DNA from: an uncultured Ignavibacteria bacterium | GTDB lineage: Bacteria > Bacteroidota > Ignavibacteria > Tepidaquicellales > Tepidaquicellaceae | Assembly (NCBI GenBank): GCA_937924675.1 | Contig: CALEVL010000077.1 | Span: forward strand, 1 to 19,959 | Reading direction: 5' to 3' | Length of the DNA: 19,959 nucleotides | Notes under the pieces: generated by a model | Databases searched by the model: none | Told to the model about the DNA's origin: nothing | What the model saw: only the letters and a program-made list of their open reading frames with translations | Translations under genes and position numbers: made by a program | In this document: one piece after another, positions 8,040 to 14,511 of the stretch | Numbering within the stretch: position 1 is the first letter of the stretch | Layout: the number at the start of each line of letters is the position of its first letter

Positions 8040-9064
8040 GGGAAAAAGGCACTGTAAGAATTGAAAATTTTGAAAGCAAGATCCTCAAAAATAATCCGCT
8101 GAATGATCCACATGTCAGGGAATTGCCTGTCTATCTTCCTCCTTCTTATCAGACTTCTGAAAAGAGATTTCCTGTTGTATTCCTTTTGTCAGGATTTACG
8201 GGATGGGGAATGATGAATCTGAATGAAAATTTTACTTCGGAAAGTATTCCGCAAAGATGTGACCGGCTTATCTCCGAAAGAAAAATGAAGGAGATGATAA
8301 TCGTAATGCCTGATTGCATTACAAAGTACGGGGGCAGTCAGTTCATTAATTCAACCGGCACGGGAAAGTATGAAGATCATATTATCAAAGAGCTTGTTCC
8401 GTATATTGATTCTGTGTTACGAACAATTCCGCGCTCCGAGAGCAGAGCTGTCTGCGGCAAGTCAAGCGGCGGCTATGGCGCGACCGTTCTTGCAATGAAG
8501 CATCCCGGAATATTCGGACTCATGTGTTCGACTGCAGGCGATATGGCTTTTGAGTATTGCTATATGCCGGATTTTCCGAAATGCCTTGTCGGTCTTGAAG
8601 TTTACGGCAAAGGACACAAGGCAATGAAGCACTTCATCACACATGAGATAAACAAAGAACAGCCGAAGAAGAAAAATTTTTTTGATGTGCTGAATCTTGC
8701 CGGCATGGCAAGCTGCTATTCCCCGAACCCATCAGGGTTTAAGAGCAAGGGCTATAATTTCGATGTGCCGTTCAATCTTGAAACCGGTGAACTCGATCAG
8801 AAAGTTTTTGATAAGTGGCTTTTGTATGACCCGGTTCGAATGTTTGAGAGATACAAAGATAATCTTAAGAAACTGAAACTCATTTTCCTTGATGCCGGTA
8901 TCTATGATGAATTCAATCTTCATGTGGGAGCACGAATATTCTGCTCACGGCTAAAGGCAAATGAGATAAGATATTTTCATGAAGAATTTCCTGATACACA
9001 TATGAATATTTCATACAGATATGACAGAACTTTTGAAATGATCTCGCGAAAGATCAAGTCATGA
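8036..9064 (+). CDS. Alpha/beta-hydrolase, esterase D/Fes (enterochelin esterase-like) family
   Basis: This 342-residue protein has the esterase D (PF00756-type) layout: a strand VYLPPSYQTS near residue 32, FPVVFLLSGFTGW (45-57) forming the oxyanion-hole region, a MIIVMPDC strand (87-94), and the nucleophile elbow GKSSGGYGA with Ser143 in G-x-S-x-G. Candidate charge-relay residues are Asp287 or Asp291 (FLDAGIYDEF) and His322 (DTHMN). No signal peptide is present, so it should be cytoplasmic. It is longer than the typical 250-280 residues because of an insertion of about 70 residues (about 175-265) between the nucleophile and the acid. The ATG at 8036 overlaps ispD. The substrate cannot be told from sequence; a carboxylester or thioester hydrolase is the safe call. 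Confidence 0.82.
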   Translation: MREKGTVRIENFESKILKNNPLNDPHVRELPVYLPPSYQTSEKRFPVVFLLSGFTGWGMMNLNENFTSESIPQRCDRLISERKMKEMIIVMPDCITKYGGSQFINSTGTGKYEDHIIKELVPYIDSVLRTIPRSESRAVCGKSSGGYGATVLAMKHPGIFGLMCSTAGDMAFEYCYMPDFPKCLVGLEVYGKGHKAMKHFITHEINKEQPKKKNFFDVLNLAGMASCYSPNPSGFKSKGYNFDVPFNLETGELDQKVFDKWLLYDPVRMFERYKDNLKKLKLIFLDAGIYDEFNLHVGARIFCSRLKANEIRYFHEEFPDTHMNISYRYDRTFEMISRKIKS

Positions 9065-9083
9065 AATTAAACTTTTTGAGCAA

Positions 9084-10043
9084 ATGAACAAACCGGTTGT
9101 TATATCAACCTGGAAGCACGGACTGGCAGCCAATGAAGCTGCTTTTAAGATATTGAAGGAAGGCGGCAATTCTCTGGATGCTGCAGAAGAAGGCGTGAAA
9201 GTTTCAGAGAATGATCCGCAGGTTCTCAGTGTCGGATTCGGCGGACTTCCGGACTGCGAAGGCAGGGTAACGCTTGATGCTGCTATCATGGACTGGAATG
9301 CAAGGATCGGCTCGGTGATAAGCGTTGAGAATATTAAGAATCCCATTAGTCTCGCGCGTCTTGTACTGGAGAATACCGAACATACTATACTTGCCGGTGA
9401 CGGTGCTCTTGCATTTGCATTGAAGAACGGGTTTAAGCCGGAGAGTCTTCTTACCGAAGAATCTATAAGAAGATTCTGGGAATGGAAATCTACCGGAGCA
9501 ACTAAGCCGCAGGAAATTCATACTGATGATTTTCTTAAGAAGGAAAAGCTGAGCAAGATTAATGAAGACGGCAATCATGATACAATAGGATTGGTTGCGA
9601 TAGATAAGTTCGGAAGAATATCGGCATCATGCACAACAAGCGGCATGGCGTGGAAACTGCACGGCCGTGTAGGTGACAGCCCCATCATCGGCTCAGGACT
9701 TTACGTTGATGGAGAAATTGGCGGAGCGGCATCAACAGGCAGAGGCGAAGAAACGATCAGGGCATGCGGAAGTTTTCTGATAGTTGAATTGATGCGAAAC
9801 GGACATTCACCTACCGAAGCGTGCAGGCTTGCGTGTGAACGTGTAATAAAACTTAATCACCTTTCTGATCTTAACCGGGATCATATTTATCAGGTGGGAT
9901 TCATTGCCATGAACATAAAAGGAGAAACCGGAGCGTACAGTGTGAGAAACGGATTTCAATATGCAGTGATGAACGATGAAGGAAACAATCTTTACGACAG
10001 CAAGTCATATCTCAATGAAGAATTCATTATTGAAGATCTCTAA
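9084..10043 (+). CDS. N4-(beta-N-acetylglucosaminyl)-L-asparaginase / type 2 asparaginase-family Ntn hydrolase
   Basis: This belongs to the glycosylasparaginase/isoaspartyl peptidase family, which autocleaves into alpha and beta chains and uses the new N-terminal threonine as nucleophile. The cleavage site is HDT at residues 165-167 (HDTIGLVA), giving a 166-residue alpha and a 153-residue beta chain, close to family proportions. Other expected features are Trp10 (STWKHG), the R-x-x-D pair Arg195/Asp198 (GRVGDSP), and STGRGEE (217-223) in the substrate pocket. This pattern favours glycosylasparaginase over plain L-asparaginase. Unlike the periplasmic Flavobacterium enzyme, no signal peptide is seen, so it is probably cytoplasmic. 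It begins 19 bases after the esterase and ends 12 bases before the next gene, consistent with an operon. The exact amide substrate is inferred only. Confidence 0.88.
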   Translation: MNKPVVISTWKHGLAANEAAFKILKEGGNSLDAAEEGVKVSENDPQVLSVGFGGLPDCEGRVTLDAAIMDWNARIGSVISVENIKNPISLARLVLENTEHTILAGDGALAFALKNGFKPESLLTEESIRRFWEWKSTGATKPQEIHTDDFLKKEKLSKINEDGNHDTIGLVAIDKFGRISASCTTSGMAWKLHGRVGDSPIIGSGLYVDGEIGGAASTGRGEETIRACGSFLIVELMRNGHSPTEACRLACERVIKLNHLSDLNRDHIYQVGFIAMNIKGETGAYSVRNGFQYAVMNDEGNNLYDSKSYLNEEFIIEDL

Positions 10044-10055
10044 GAAATCATATTA

Positions 10056-11825
10056 ATGGAAAAAGCACAACTGCTGAAAGGCGGGATAGTCCTGACCCTG
10101 GACAAGAACAGCCGCTCAGGAATGTTTGACATAACCATAAGAAATGGAAAAATCAGTTCGATTGATTATGAAGGCAGGACAAGTGTAAACGAATTTCTTG
10201 CCGCAAATCCGGGCGGTGAAGTTACGGATGCGGCCGGCAAAATTATCATGCCCGGACTCTTCAATTCAAGGATTGTATCTGCATATTCGCTCTGCAAAAT
10301 GTTCTTCAGAAAGTGCAGCTATGATGATAACGGTAGTTCTGTTTCACTGAATCTGATTGACAGGTATCTTGCCGAAAAGGTAAATGCAGGCAGGCTCTCG
10401 GATCTGCTTGAACTTGTTTATAAACGTTCACTGATGAACGGAGAGATATTCTTCAATGAATCAAGCCCGGCTCTTAAGAAGTTTCAGATAGAAGATGTCT
10501 TCAGGAATTTTAAATCTGTCGAACAATATTTTTCTGTAACTGCATACGATCTCAAACTCATTGACGAGCCCGGTTTGCTGAAGGGACAGTCGCTGGCCGG
10601 CTTCAGAGCAGATGAGGATATAAACTCATATGCGATTTCTTCACTCAAAAGATCATTGCAGTCATCTCACGGAAGACTGATAATTGATGCTTCTCTTTCA
10701 CAGGCCGCATGTGAATCCGTTAAACAAACATTCGGAAAGCCCTACATAAATGTTCTGGCAGAGAACGGTCTGCTTAACAGCTCAACTCTTCTGATAAATC
10801 CACTGAGCATAACTGACGGAGAGATTGGCATTATCAAGGAAAAAGATGCTGCTATTCTTTTCTGTCCGTCAGACTATGCAAATATGTCGGGAGATCATTC
10901 ACTTCCCGGAAAGGTATGTGATTCAGGAATCAGGATGATAATCGGAACCGGGCTTACGGGAACAGATATTCTGTCGGAACTCAAAGTGCTGTCAACACTG
11001 GGATTCACGAACAGGCTTCCGTATGAATCTTTGATGAGAACGGCAGTGACTGCTCCTGCTGGGATTTTTGGCATCGGTAACATTACAGGCTCGATAGAAA
11101 AAATGAAATCGGCTGATATGATTATCCTGTCCCTTCACGATCTCAGAAACTCCGGAGTAATGCCGGACCTTGACAGCGATTCAATTTGCTGGCACATTAT
11201 AAGTTCACTCACTACAAAAGACATTTCCGGAATAATTCTAAAAGGCCAATATGTGTATGACAGGAACAAGAAAGAATCCGAACAGGAAAATCTTAAATCA
11301 GCCGCAAAGATAGCTGAGATGTCCTCGCTGTTATACTCTGCCGGAAAGTTTAAGGAATACAAGGAAAGAAAGCAGATGAACAAGAGGGTTGAGAAACTTG
11401 AGATTGGTCAGGAGCAGAATGCCGGAGCAGAGACGCCTGTATTTGTTGATATGACAGAGACAGGAGAATATGTTGGAGAGGGCGAGTTCAAGATTCTCGG
11501 AAACAAAATAGAAGATTATCAGCATTCGAGAGAAGCAACTACTGAGGAATCAGTGAGCGATCTAATGGAGATAAAATCATTTGAAGCTGATTTGAATCTG
11601 ATAGGTGATGACGAAGAAATTTTTGAAGTTCCTAAACTTGGAATCAGGCTTGCTGAAAAGAAACCTGAGGTGAAGAAGCAAATGTTTCATGTTGATAAAG
11701 AGCCAAGAATTCCGATTGAAGAAGATTCAGAGGATGATTTTTCATTGATACCAAAGAATGTTGAACATGGAATACCAAAGATGAAAAGATCATCGTTGAA
11801 GTTCGGATTTAAGGAAGGCGAGTAA
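10056..11825 (+). CDS. Amidohydrolase-fold protein lacking metal ligands, with charged C-terminal tail
   Basis: Residues 1 to about 400 follow the ATZ/TRZ-type amidohydrolase (chlorohydrolase) plan: a beta-sandwich start (LLKGGIVLTLD, DITIRNGKISSI), AAGKIIMPGLFNS (59-71), the ENGLLNSSTLLI segment (236-247), FCPSDYANMSGD (269-280), IIGTGL (295-300), and the returning sandwich ITGSIEKMKSADMIILSL (343-360). Every metal-ligand position looks substituted. The HxH after PGLxN is Arg72/Val74, the HLAE-type His is Asp211, the AHC-type His is Asn248, and the GTDG Asp is Gly299. Residues about 405-589 are a Lys/Glu/Asp-rich, probably disordered tail ending MKRSSLKFGFKEGE. Catalysis by the usual metal mechanism is unlikely; a structural or regulatory role is possible. 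The frame is intact and co-oriented with its neighbours, so it is not an obvious pseudogene. The stop lies six bases before the Nudix gene. Confidence 0.72.
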   Translation: MEKAQLLKGGIVLTLDKNSRSGMFDITIRNGKISSIDYEGRTSVNEFLAANPGGEVTDAAGKIIMPGLFNSRIVSAYSLCKMFFRKCSYDDNGSSVSLNLIDRYLAEKVNAGRLSDLLELVYKRSLMNGEIFFNESSPALKKFQIEDVFRNFKSVEQYFSVTAYDLKLIDEPGLLKGQSLAGFRADEDINSYAISSLKRSLQSSHGRLIIDASLSQAACESVKQTFGKPYINVLAENGLLNSSTLLINPLSITDGEIGIIKEKDAAILFCPSDYANMSGDHSLPGKVCDSGIRMIIGTGLTGTDILSELKVLSTLGFTNRLPYESLMRTAVTAPAGIFGIGNITGSIEKMKSADMIILSLHDLRNSGVMPDLDSDSICWHIISSLTTKDISGIILKGQYVYDRNKKESEQENLKSAAKIAEMSSLLYSAGKFKEYKERKQMNKRVEKLEIGQEQNAGAETPVFVDMTETGEYVGEGEFKILGNKIEDYQHSREATTEESVSDLMEIKSFEADLNLIGDDEEIFEVPKLGIRLAEKKPEVKKQMFHVDKEPRIPIEEDSEDDFSLIPKNVEHGIPKMKRSSLKFGFKEGE

Positions 11826-11831
11826 GTTAAT

Positions 11832-12296
11832 ATGAAGCTTGCCACACTATTATATATACGAAACAGCAAAGGCGAGTATCTTTTGATGAACAGGCAAAGA
11901 AATCCAAACAAGGGTCTGCTTTCGCCTCCGGGAGGAAAGCTTCATGCCGATGAAGCGGAATCTCCGTCTGCATGTGCAGTAAGAGAAGCGATGGAAGAAT
12001 GTTCAATGGTAACAAACAAGGATGACTGGAGGCTTGCAGGAATAATCACTGAAAAGAACTTTCCTGAAGCCGGCAATATTATGATCTTTATTATGAATTA
12101 CAAAAAACCGTATGACATTCTTCCTCCGCCGTGCAATGAGGGAGACTTTTCATATGCAAACCCGGATGAAATTCCTGATATGAAGATTCCCGAAACAGAC
12201 AGGCAGTTTATCTGGAAACTGGTAATGAAAGAATCACCCGAGCCGTTCTTAGTTACACTTGATTGCACGAATTACCCTGAAATCTCAGTTGTTTGA
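11832..12296 (+). CDS. Nudix hydrolase (8-oxo-dGTP diphosphatase-like)
   Basis: The 154-residue protein is close to a MutT/Nudix domain in size. The Nudix helix is visible as SPPGGKLHADEAESP followed by CAVREAMEEC, giving Gly35, Glu43 and the metal-binding R51-E52-x-x-E55-E56. Compared with the textbook GX5EX7REUXEEXGU box, the first loop is two residues longer and the late Gly is Ser58, so it is a slightly divergent but probably functional box. Such enzymes split nucleoside diphosphates linked to another group, often cleaning damaged nucleotides. The exact substrate is not predictable. The start at 11832 follows the previous stop by six bases, and the gene is followed by an 80-base gap before folE2. 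Confidence 0.88.
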   Translation: MKLATLLYIRNSKGEYLLMNRQRNPNKGLLSPPGGKLHADEAESPSACAVREAMEECSMVTNKDDWRLAGIITEKNFPEAGNIMIFIMNYKKPYDILPPPCNEGDFSYANPDEIPDMKIPETDRQFIWKLVMKESPEPFLVTLDCTNYPEISVV

Positions 12297-12376
12297 AGAA
12301 ATTTTAAAACCGAAGCATTGGTTAAAGCTACCGTTGCAATCCAAAAATTTAGACAATTAATCAAAAAAACTAACAA

Positions 12377-13228
12377 ATGAGTGCCGTATCTACAGAAAAG
12401 AATATTTCGCAATTACCTGACATACAGAATCTTAATGATGTTCGTCAGTTGCCGATAGATAAGGTTGGCGTAAAAAATCTAAAATACCCGATAGCAGTAA
12501 AAGACAAGGACAATGAAGTTCAGCATACCATTGCAACAATTGCAATGACGGTAGATCTTCCGAAAGAATTCAAAGGAACTCACATGAGCAGATTTGTTGA
12601 GATACTCCAGTCTGAAGAGCGCGAGATACATGTTGATTCACTCGAAAAGATTCTTGGCGATATGCAGAAGAAGCTTCATGCAGATGCATCGCACATTGAG
12701 ATTGAATTTCCATATTTCAAGCAAAAGCATGCGCCTGTAACTGGAAAACCTTCATTGATAGATTATGTGGTAAAATTTCATGCCGTGAAAAAGAAAAATA
12801 AAAAGGATTTTGTGATGACGGTCAAAGTACCTGTAACTACGCTTTGTCCCTGCTCAAAGAACATTTCAAAATACGGCGCGCACAATCAGAGAGGTGAAGC
12901 TACAGTATCAGTAAGGATTAAGGATACTGTGTGGATCGAAGACATAATTTCCATAGTTGAATCAAGTGCAAGTTCAGAGCTTTATTCCTTGTTAAAGAGG
13001 GAAGACGAGAAATTTGTAACGGAAAGAGCCTATGAAAATCCTGTCTTTGTTGAAGACCTTGTCAGAAACATAGTCGTAAAACTCAAAGAGAACAGGAATA
13101 TTACCTGGTACAGCGTTGAAGCAGAGAATTTTGAAAGCATACACAATCATAATGCATATGCCCACATAGAATCTCACAATCCCTTCAGCAACGGGCATCA
13201 GGAAGAATTGTTCATAAACCGCTATTGA
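12377..13228 (+). CDS. folE2: GTP cyclohydrolase FolE2 (type IB)
   Basis: FolE2 converts GTP to 7,8-dihydroneopterin triphosphate, the first step toward folate and, in many bacteria, queuosine. It is the GCYH-IB alternative to FolE. The 283-residue length fits. Diagnostic segments are LPDIQ near residue 13, VGVKNLKYPI (30-39), TVDLPKEFKGTHMSRFVEIL (58-77), TTLCPCSKNISKYGAHNQRGE (154-174) with the catalytic/metal-binding Cys157 and His169, and DEKFVTERAYENPVFVEDLVR (210-230), which holds the conserved metal-binding Glu. The C-terminus has the HNHNAYAHIES stretch also seen in this family. The start at 12377 fits the usual N-terminal length. It is separated by 80 bases from the Nudix gene, so it may have its own promoter, though I did not find a clear one. 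Confidence 0.95.
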   Translation: MSAVSTEKNISQLPDIQNLNDVRQLPIDKVGVKNLKYPIAVKDKDNEVQHTIATIAMTVDLPKEFKGTHMSRFVEILQSEEREIHVDSLEKILGDMQKKLHADASHIEIEFPYFKQKHAPVTGKPSLIDYVVKFHAVKKKNKKDFVMTVKVPVTTLCPCSKNISKYGAHNQRGEATVSVRIKDTVWIEDIISIVESSASSELYSLLKREDEKFVTERAYENPVFVEDLVRNIVVKLKENRNITWYSVEAENFESIHNHNAYAHIESHNPFSNGHQEELFINRY

Positions 13229-13234
13229 GCCGGC

Positions 13235-13270
13235 AATTGGTTTTAATGACTTTGTAAAAAAAGACCAATT
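13235..13270. terminator. A/T-rich hairpin after folE2
   Basis: AATTGGT (13235-13241) and ACCAATT (13264-13270) are perfect reverse complements, with further T-run/A-run pairing inside the loop around one unpaired G. The stem begins seven bases after the folE2 stop and lies before the next gene start at 13304. The position suits a terminator or attenuator dividing the plus-strand run into two transcription units, but the stem is weak in G/C and no long T-tract follows. Confidence 0.3.
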
Positions 13271-13303
13271 TAATTATATTCTAAAAATAAATTTTTGTAA
13301 AAA

Positions 13304-13735
13304 ATGGTTAAAATCGTTCGTCTATCAGTTTTTTTTCTGGCACTGTTTGCAATTACTGCCCTTTCAGAAAGTGCATTCTCACAGAAGCTGCCCGGTGTTT
13401 CCGTTTCTACAAATAAGAAATCATACTCGCCCGGTGAATCCGGCGTACTTATTATAAGTTTCAAGACCGCTTCCGGTGTAAAGATTCCAAAAGAGCCGGG
13501 TGTTGACATCAGTGTTTCAGGTGTAGAAGGACAAGGCGTTCAGGATTATTCCGGCGGTGAAGGTGATTATATCAGCAGTTCAAAGGTAAAATACAATTTT
13601 GTAGTCCCGGGGGGAGCTGCCAGCGGGAGTTCAATAACACTTGACGGGTCAGTGAATTTCGGATATTGTTCGACTTCGGACGGTGTATGTAAAATGGGAA
13701 GCAAGAATTTTTCTACAAAAATAAAAGTAAAATAA
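13304..13735 (+). CDS. Small secreted DsbD N-terminal-domain-like protein
   Basis: The 143-residue product starts with a signal peptide (hydrophobic residues 6-20, likely cleavage around 24-27, AFSQ). The mature part of about 117 residues is beta-rich and matches the DsbD-alpha (DsbC/DsbD N-terminal immunoglobulin-like) plan: SVSTNKKSYSPGESGVLIISFK near the start, and the C-terminal NFGYCSTSDGVCKMGSKNFSTKIKV. The two cysteines, Cys122 and Cys129, sit in the position of the DsbD-alpha redox pair (family form C-x5/6-C), followed by the expected closing strand. It has no membrane or thioredoxin domain. It probably acts in the periplasm on thiol-disulfide exchange, or is a domain relative with another role. 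The lpxH start lies 14 bases after its stop. The family assignment rests on this cysteine motif and is moderate. Confidence 0.58.
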   Translation: MVKIVRLSVFFLALFAITALSESAFSQKLPGVSVSTNKKSYSPGESGVLIISFKTASGVKIPKEPGVDISVSGVEGQGVQDYSGGEGDYISSSKVKYNFVVPGGAASGSSITLDGSVNFGYCSTSDGVCKMGSKNFSTKIKVK

Positions 13736-13749
13736 TCACTCATTCCAAT

Positions 13750-14511
13750 TTGGGTGATACTTATTACTTCTTTTCTGATGTTCATCTTGGCCTTGAGTCA
13801 GATGAAAGGGAAAAGCTAAAAGAGAAGAAGTTGATCGCGTTCCTTGATCAGGCTTCCTCGGATGCTTCAGAGATCTTCATTGTAGGCGATTTGTTTGACT
13901 GCTGGATCGAGTACAAGCAAGTTGTACCGAAAGGCTTTTACAGACTGCTGACAAAGATATCTCAGATCGTAGAATCGGGCATAAAGATCAATTACATTGC
14001 CGGCAATCACGATTTCTGGAAAGGCGATTACTTCCGGAAAGAATTCGGCATAGAAATTTGTCACGAACATATTGAGAGAGTAATTGACGGAAAGAAATTC
14101 TTCATTCATCACGGTGACGGATTTGCTTACAACGATACGGGATACCGGATACTGAAGAAGATTCTCAGAAGCAAATTGATTCAGAAGTTGTACTCGTTCC
14201 TGCATCCCGATATCGGGATTTGGCTGGCAAAAGGAACATCTGAGACTTCGCGTGAGTATACAGGCGAGAAGGACTATTCTGTTAAAGACGGATTACGTGA
14301 CAGCGCGTTTGCAAAGATAGACGAGGGTTTTGACTATGTAGTTATGGGTCACAGGCATTTGCCTATGATGGTGAAACACAATCAGGGTTATTATATTAAT
14401 CTTGGAGACTGGATAAAACACAGTTCTTACGGCATATATAAGGAAGGAATATTTGAGTTGGTTGAATTCATTAATAAAGAAGAAGCTAAAACAGCGGCAA
14501 TAAAGTTTTGA
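13750..14511 (+). CDS. lpxH: UDP-2,3-diacylglucosamine diphosphatase
   Basis: LpxH cleaves UDP-2,3-diacylglucosamine to lipid X and UMP at the inner face of the cytoplasmic membrane, the fourth step of lipid A synthesis. The calcineurin-like metallophosphatase ligands are all visible: SDVHLG (Asp10, His12), GDLFD (Asp47), AGNHD (Asn86, His87), IHHGD (His121) and GHRH (His201, His203). The 253-residue length is right. The start is a TTG at 13750 giving GDTYYFFSDVH; no in-frame ATG or GTG lies between the preceding stop and the catalytic motif, so TTG is well supported. The stop overlaps the TTG start of the next gene by four bases, linking lipid A synthesis with peptidoglycan synthesis. Some Bacteroidota-type homologues are annotated only as metallophosphatases, but the LpxH reading is the most likely. 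Confidence 0.88.
   Translation: MGDTYYFFSDVHLGLESDEREKLKEKKLIAFLDQASSDASEIFIVGDLFDCWIEYKQVVPKGFYRLLTKISQIVESGIKINYIAGNHDFWKGDYFRKEFGIEICHEHIERVIDGKKFFIHHGDGFAYNDTGYRILKKILRSKLIQKLYSFLHPDIGIWLAKGTSETSREYTGEKDYSVKDGLRDSAFAKIDEGFDYVVMGHRHLPMMVKHNQGYYINLGDWIKHSSYGIYKEGIFELVEFINKEEAKTAAIKF

Noticed and set aside
9204..9578. 124-codon open frame on the - strand
   Set aside because: It is fully antisense to the strongly supported asparaginase-family gene, with no recognisable domain.
10056..11825. Active cytosine/chloro-/SAH-deaminase-type enzyme
   Set aside because: The overall fold matches but the metal-binding His and Asp residues are absent at all expected positions.
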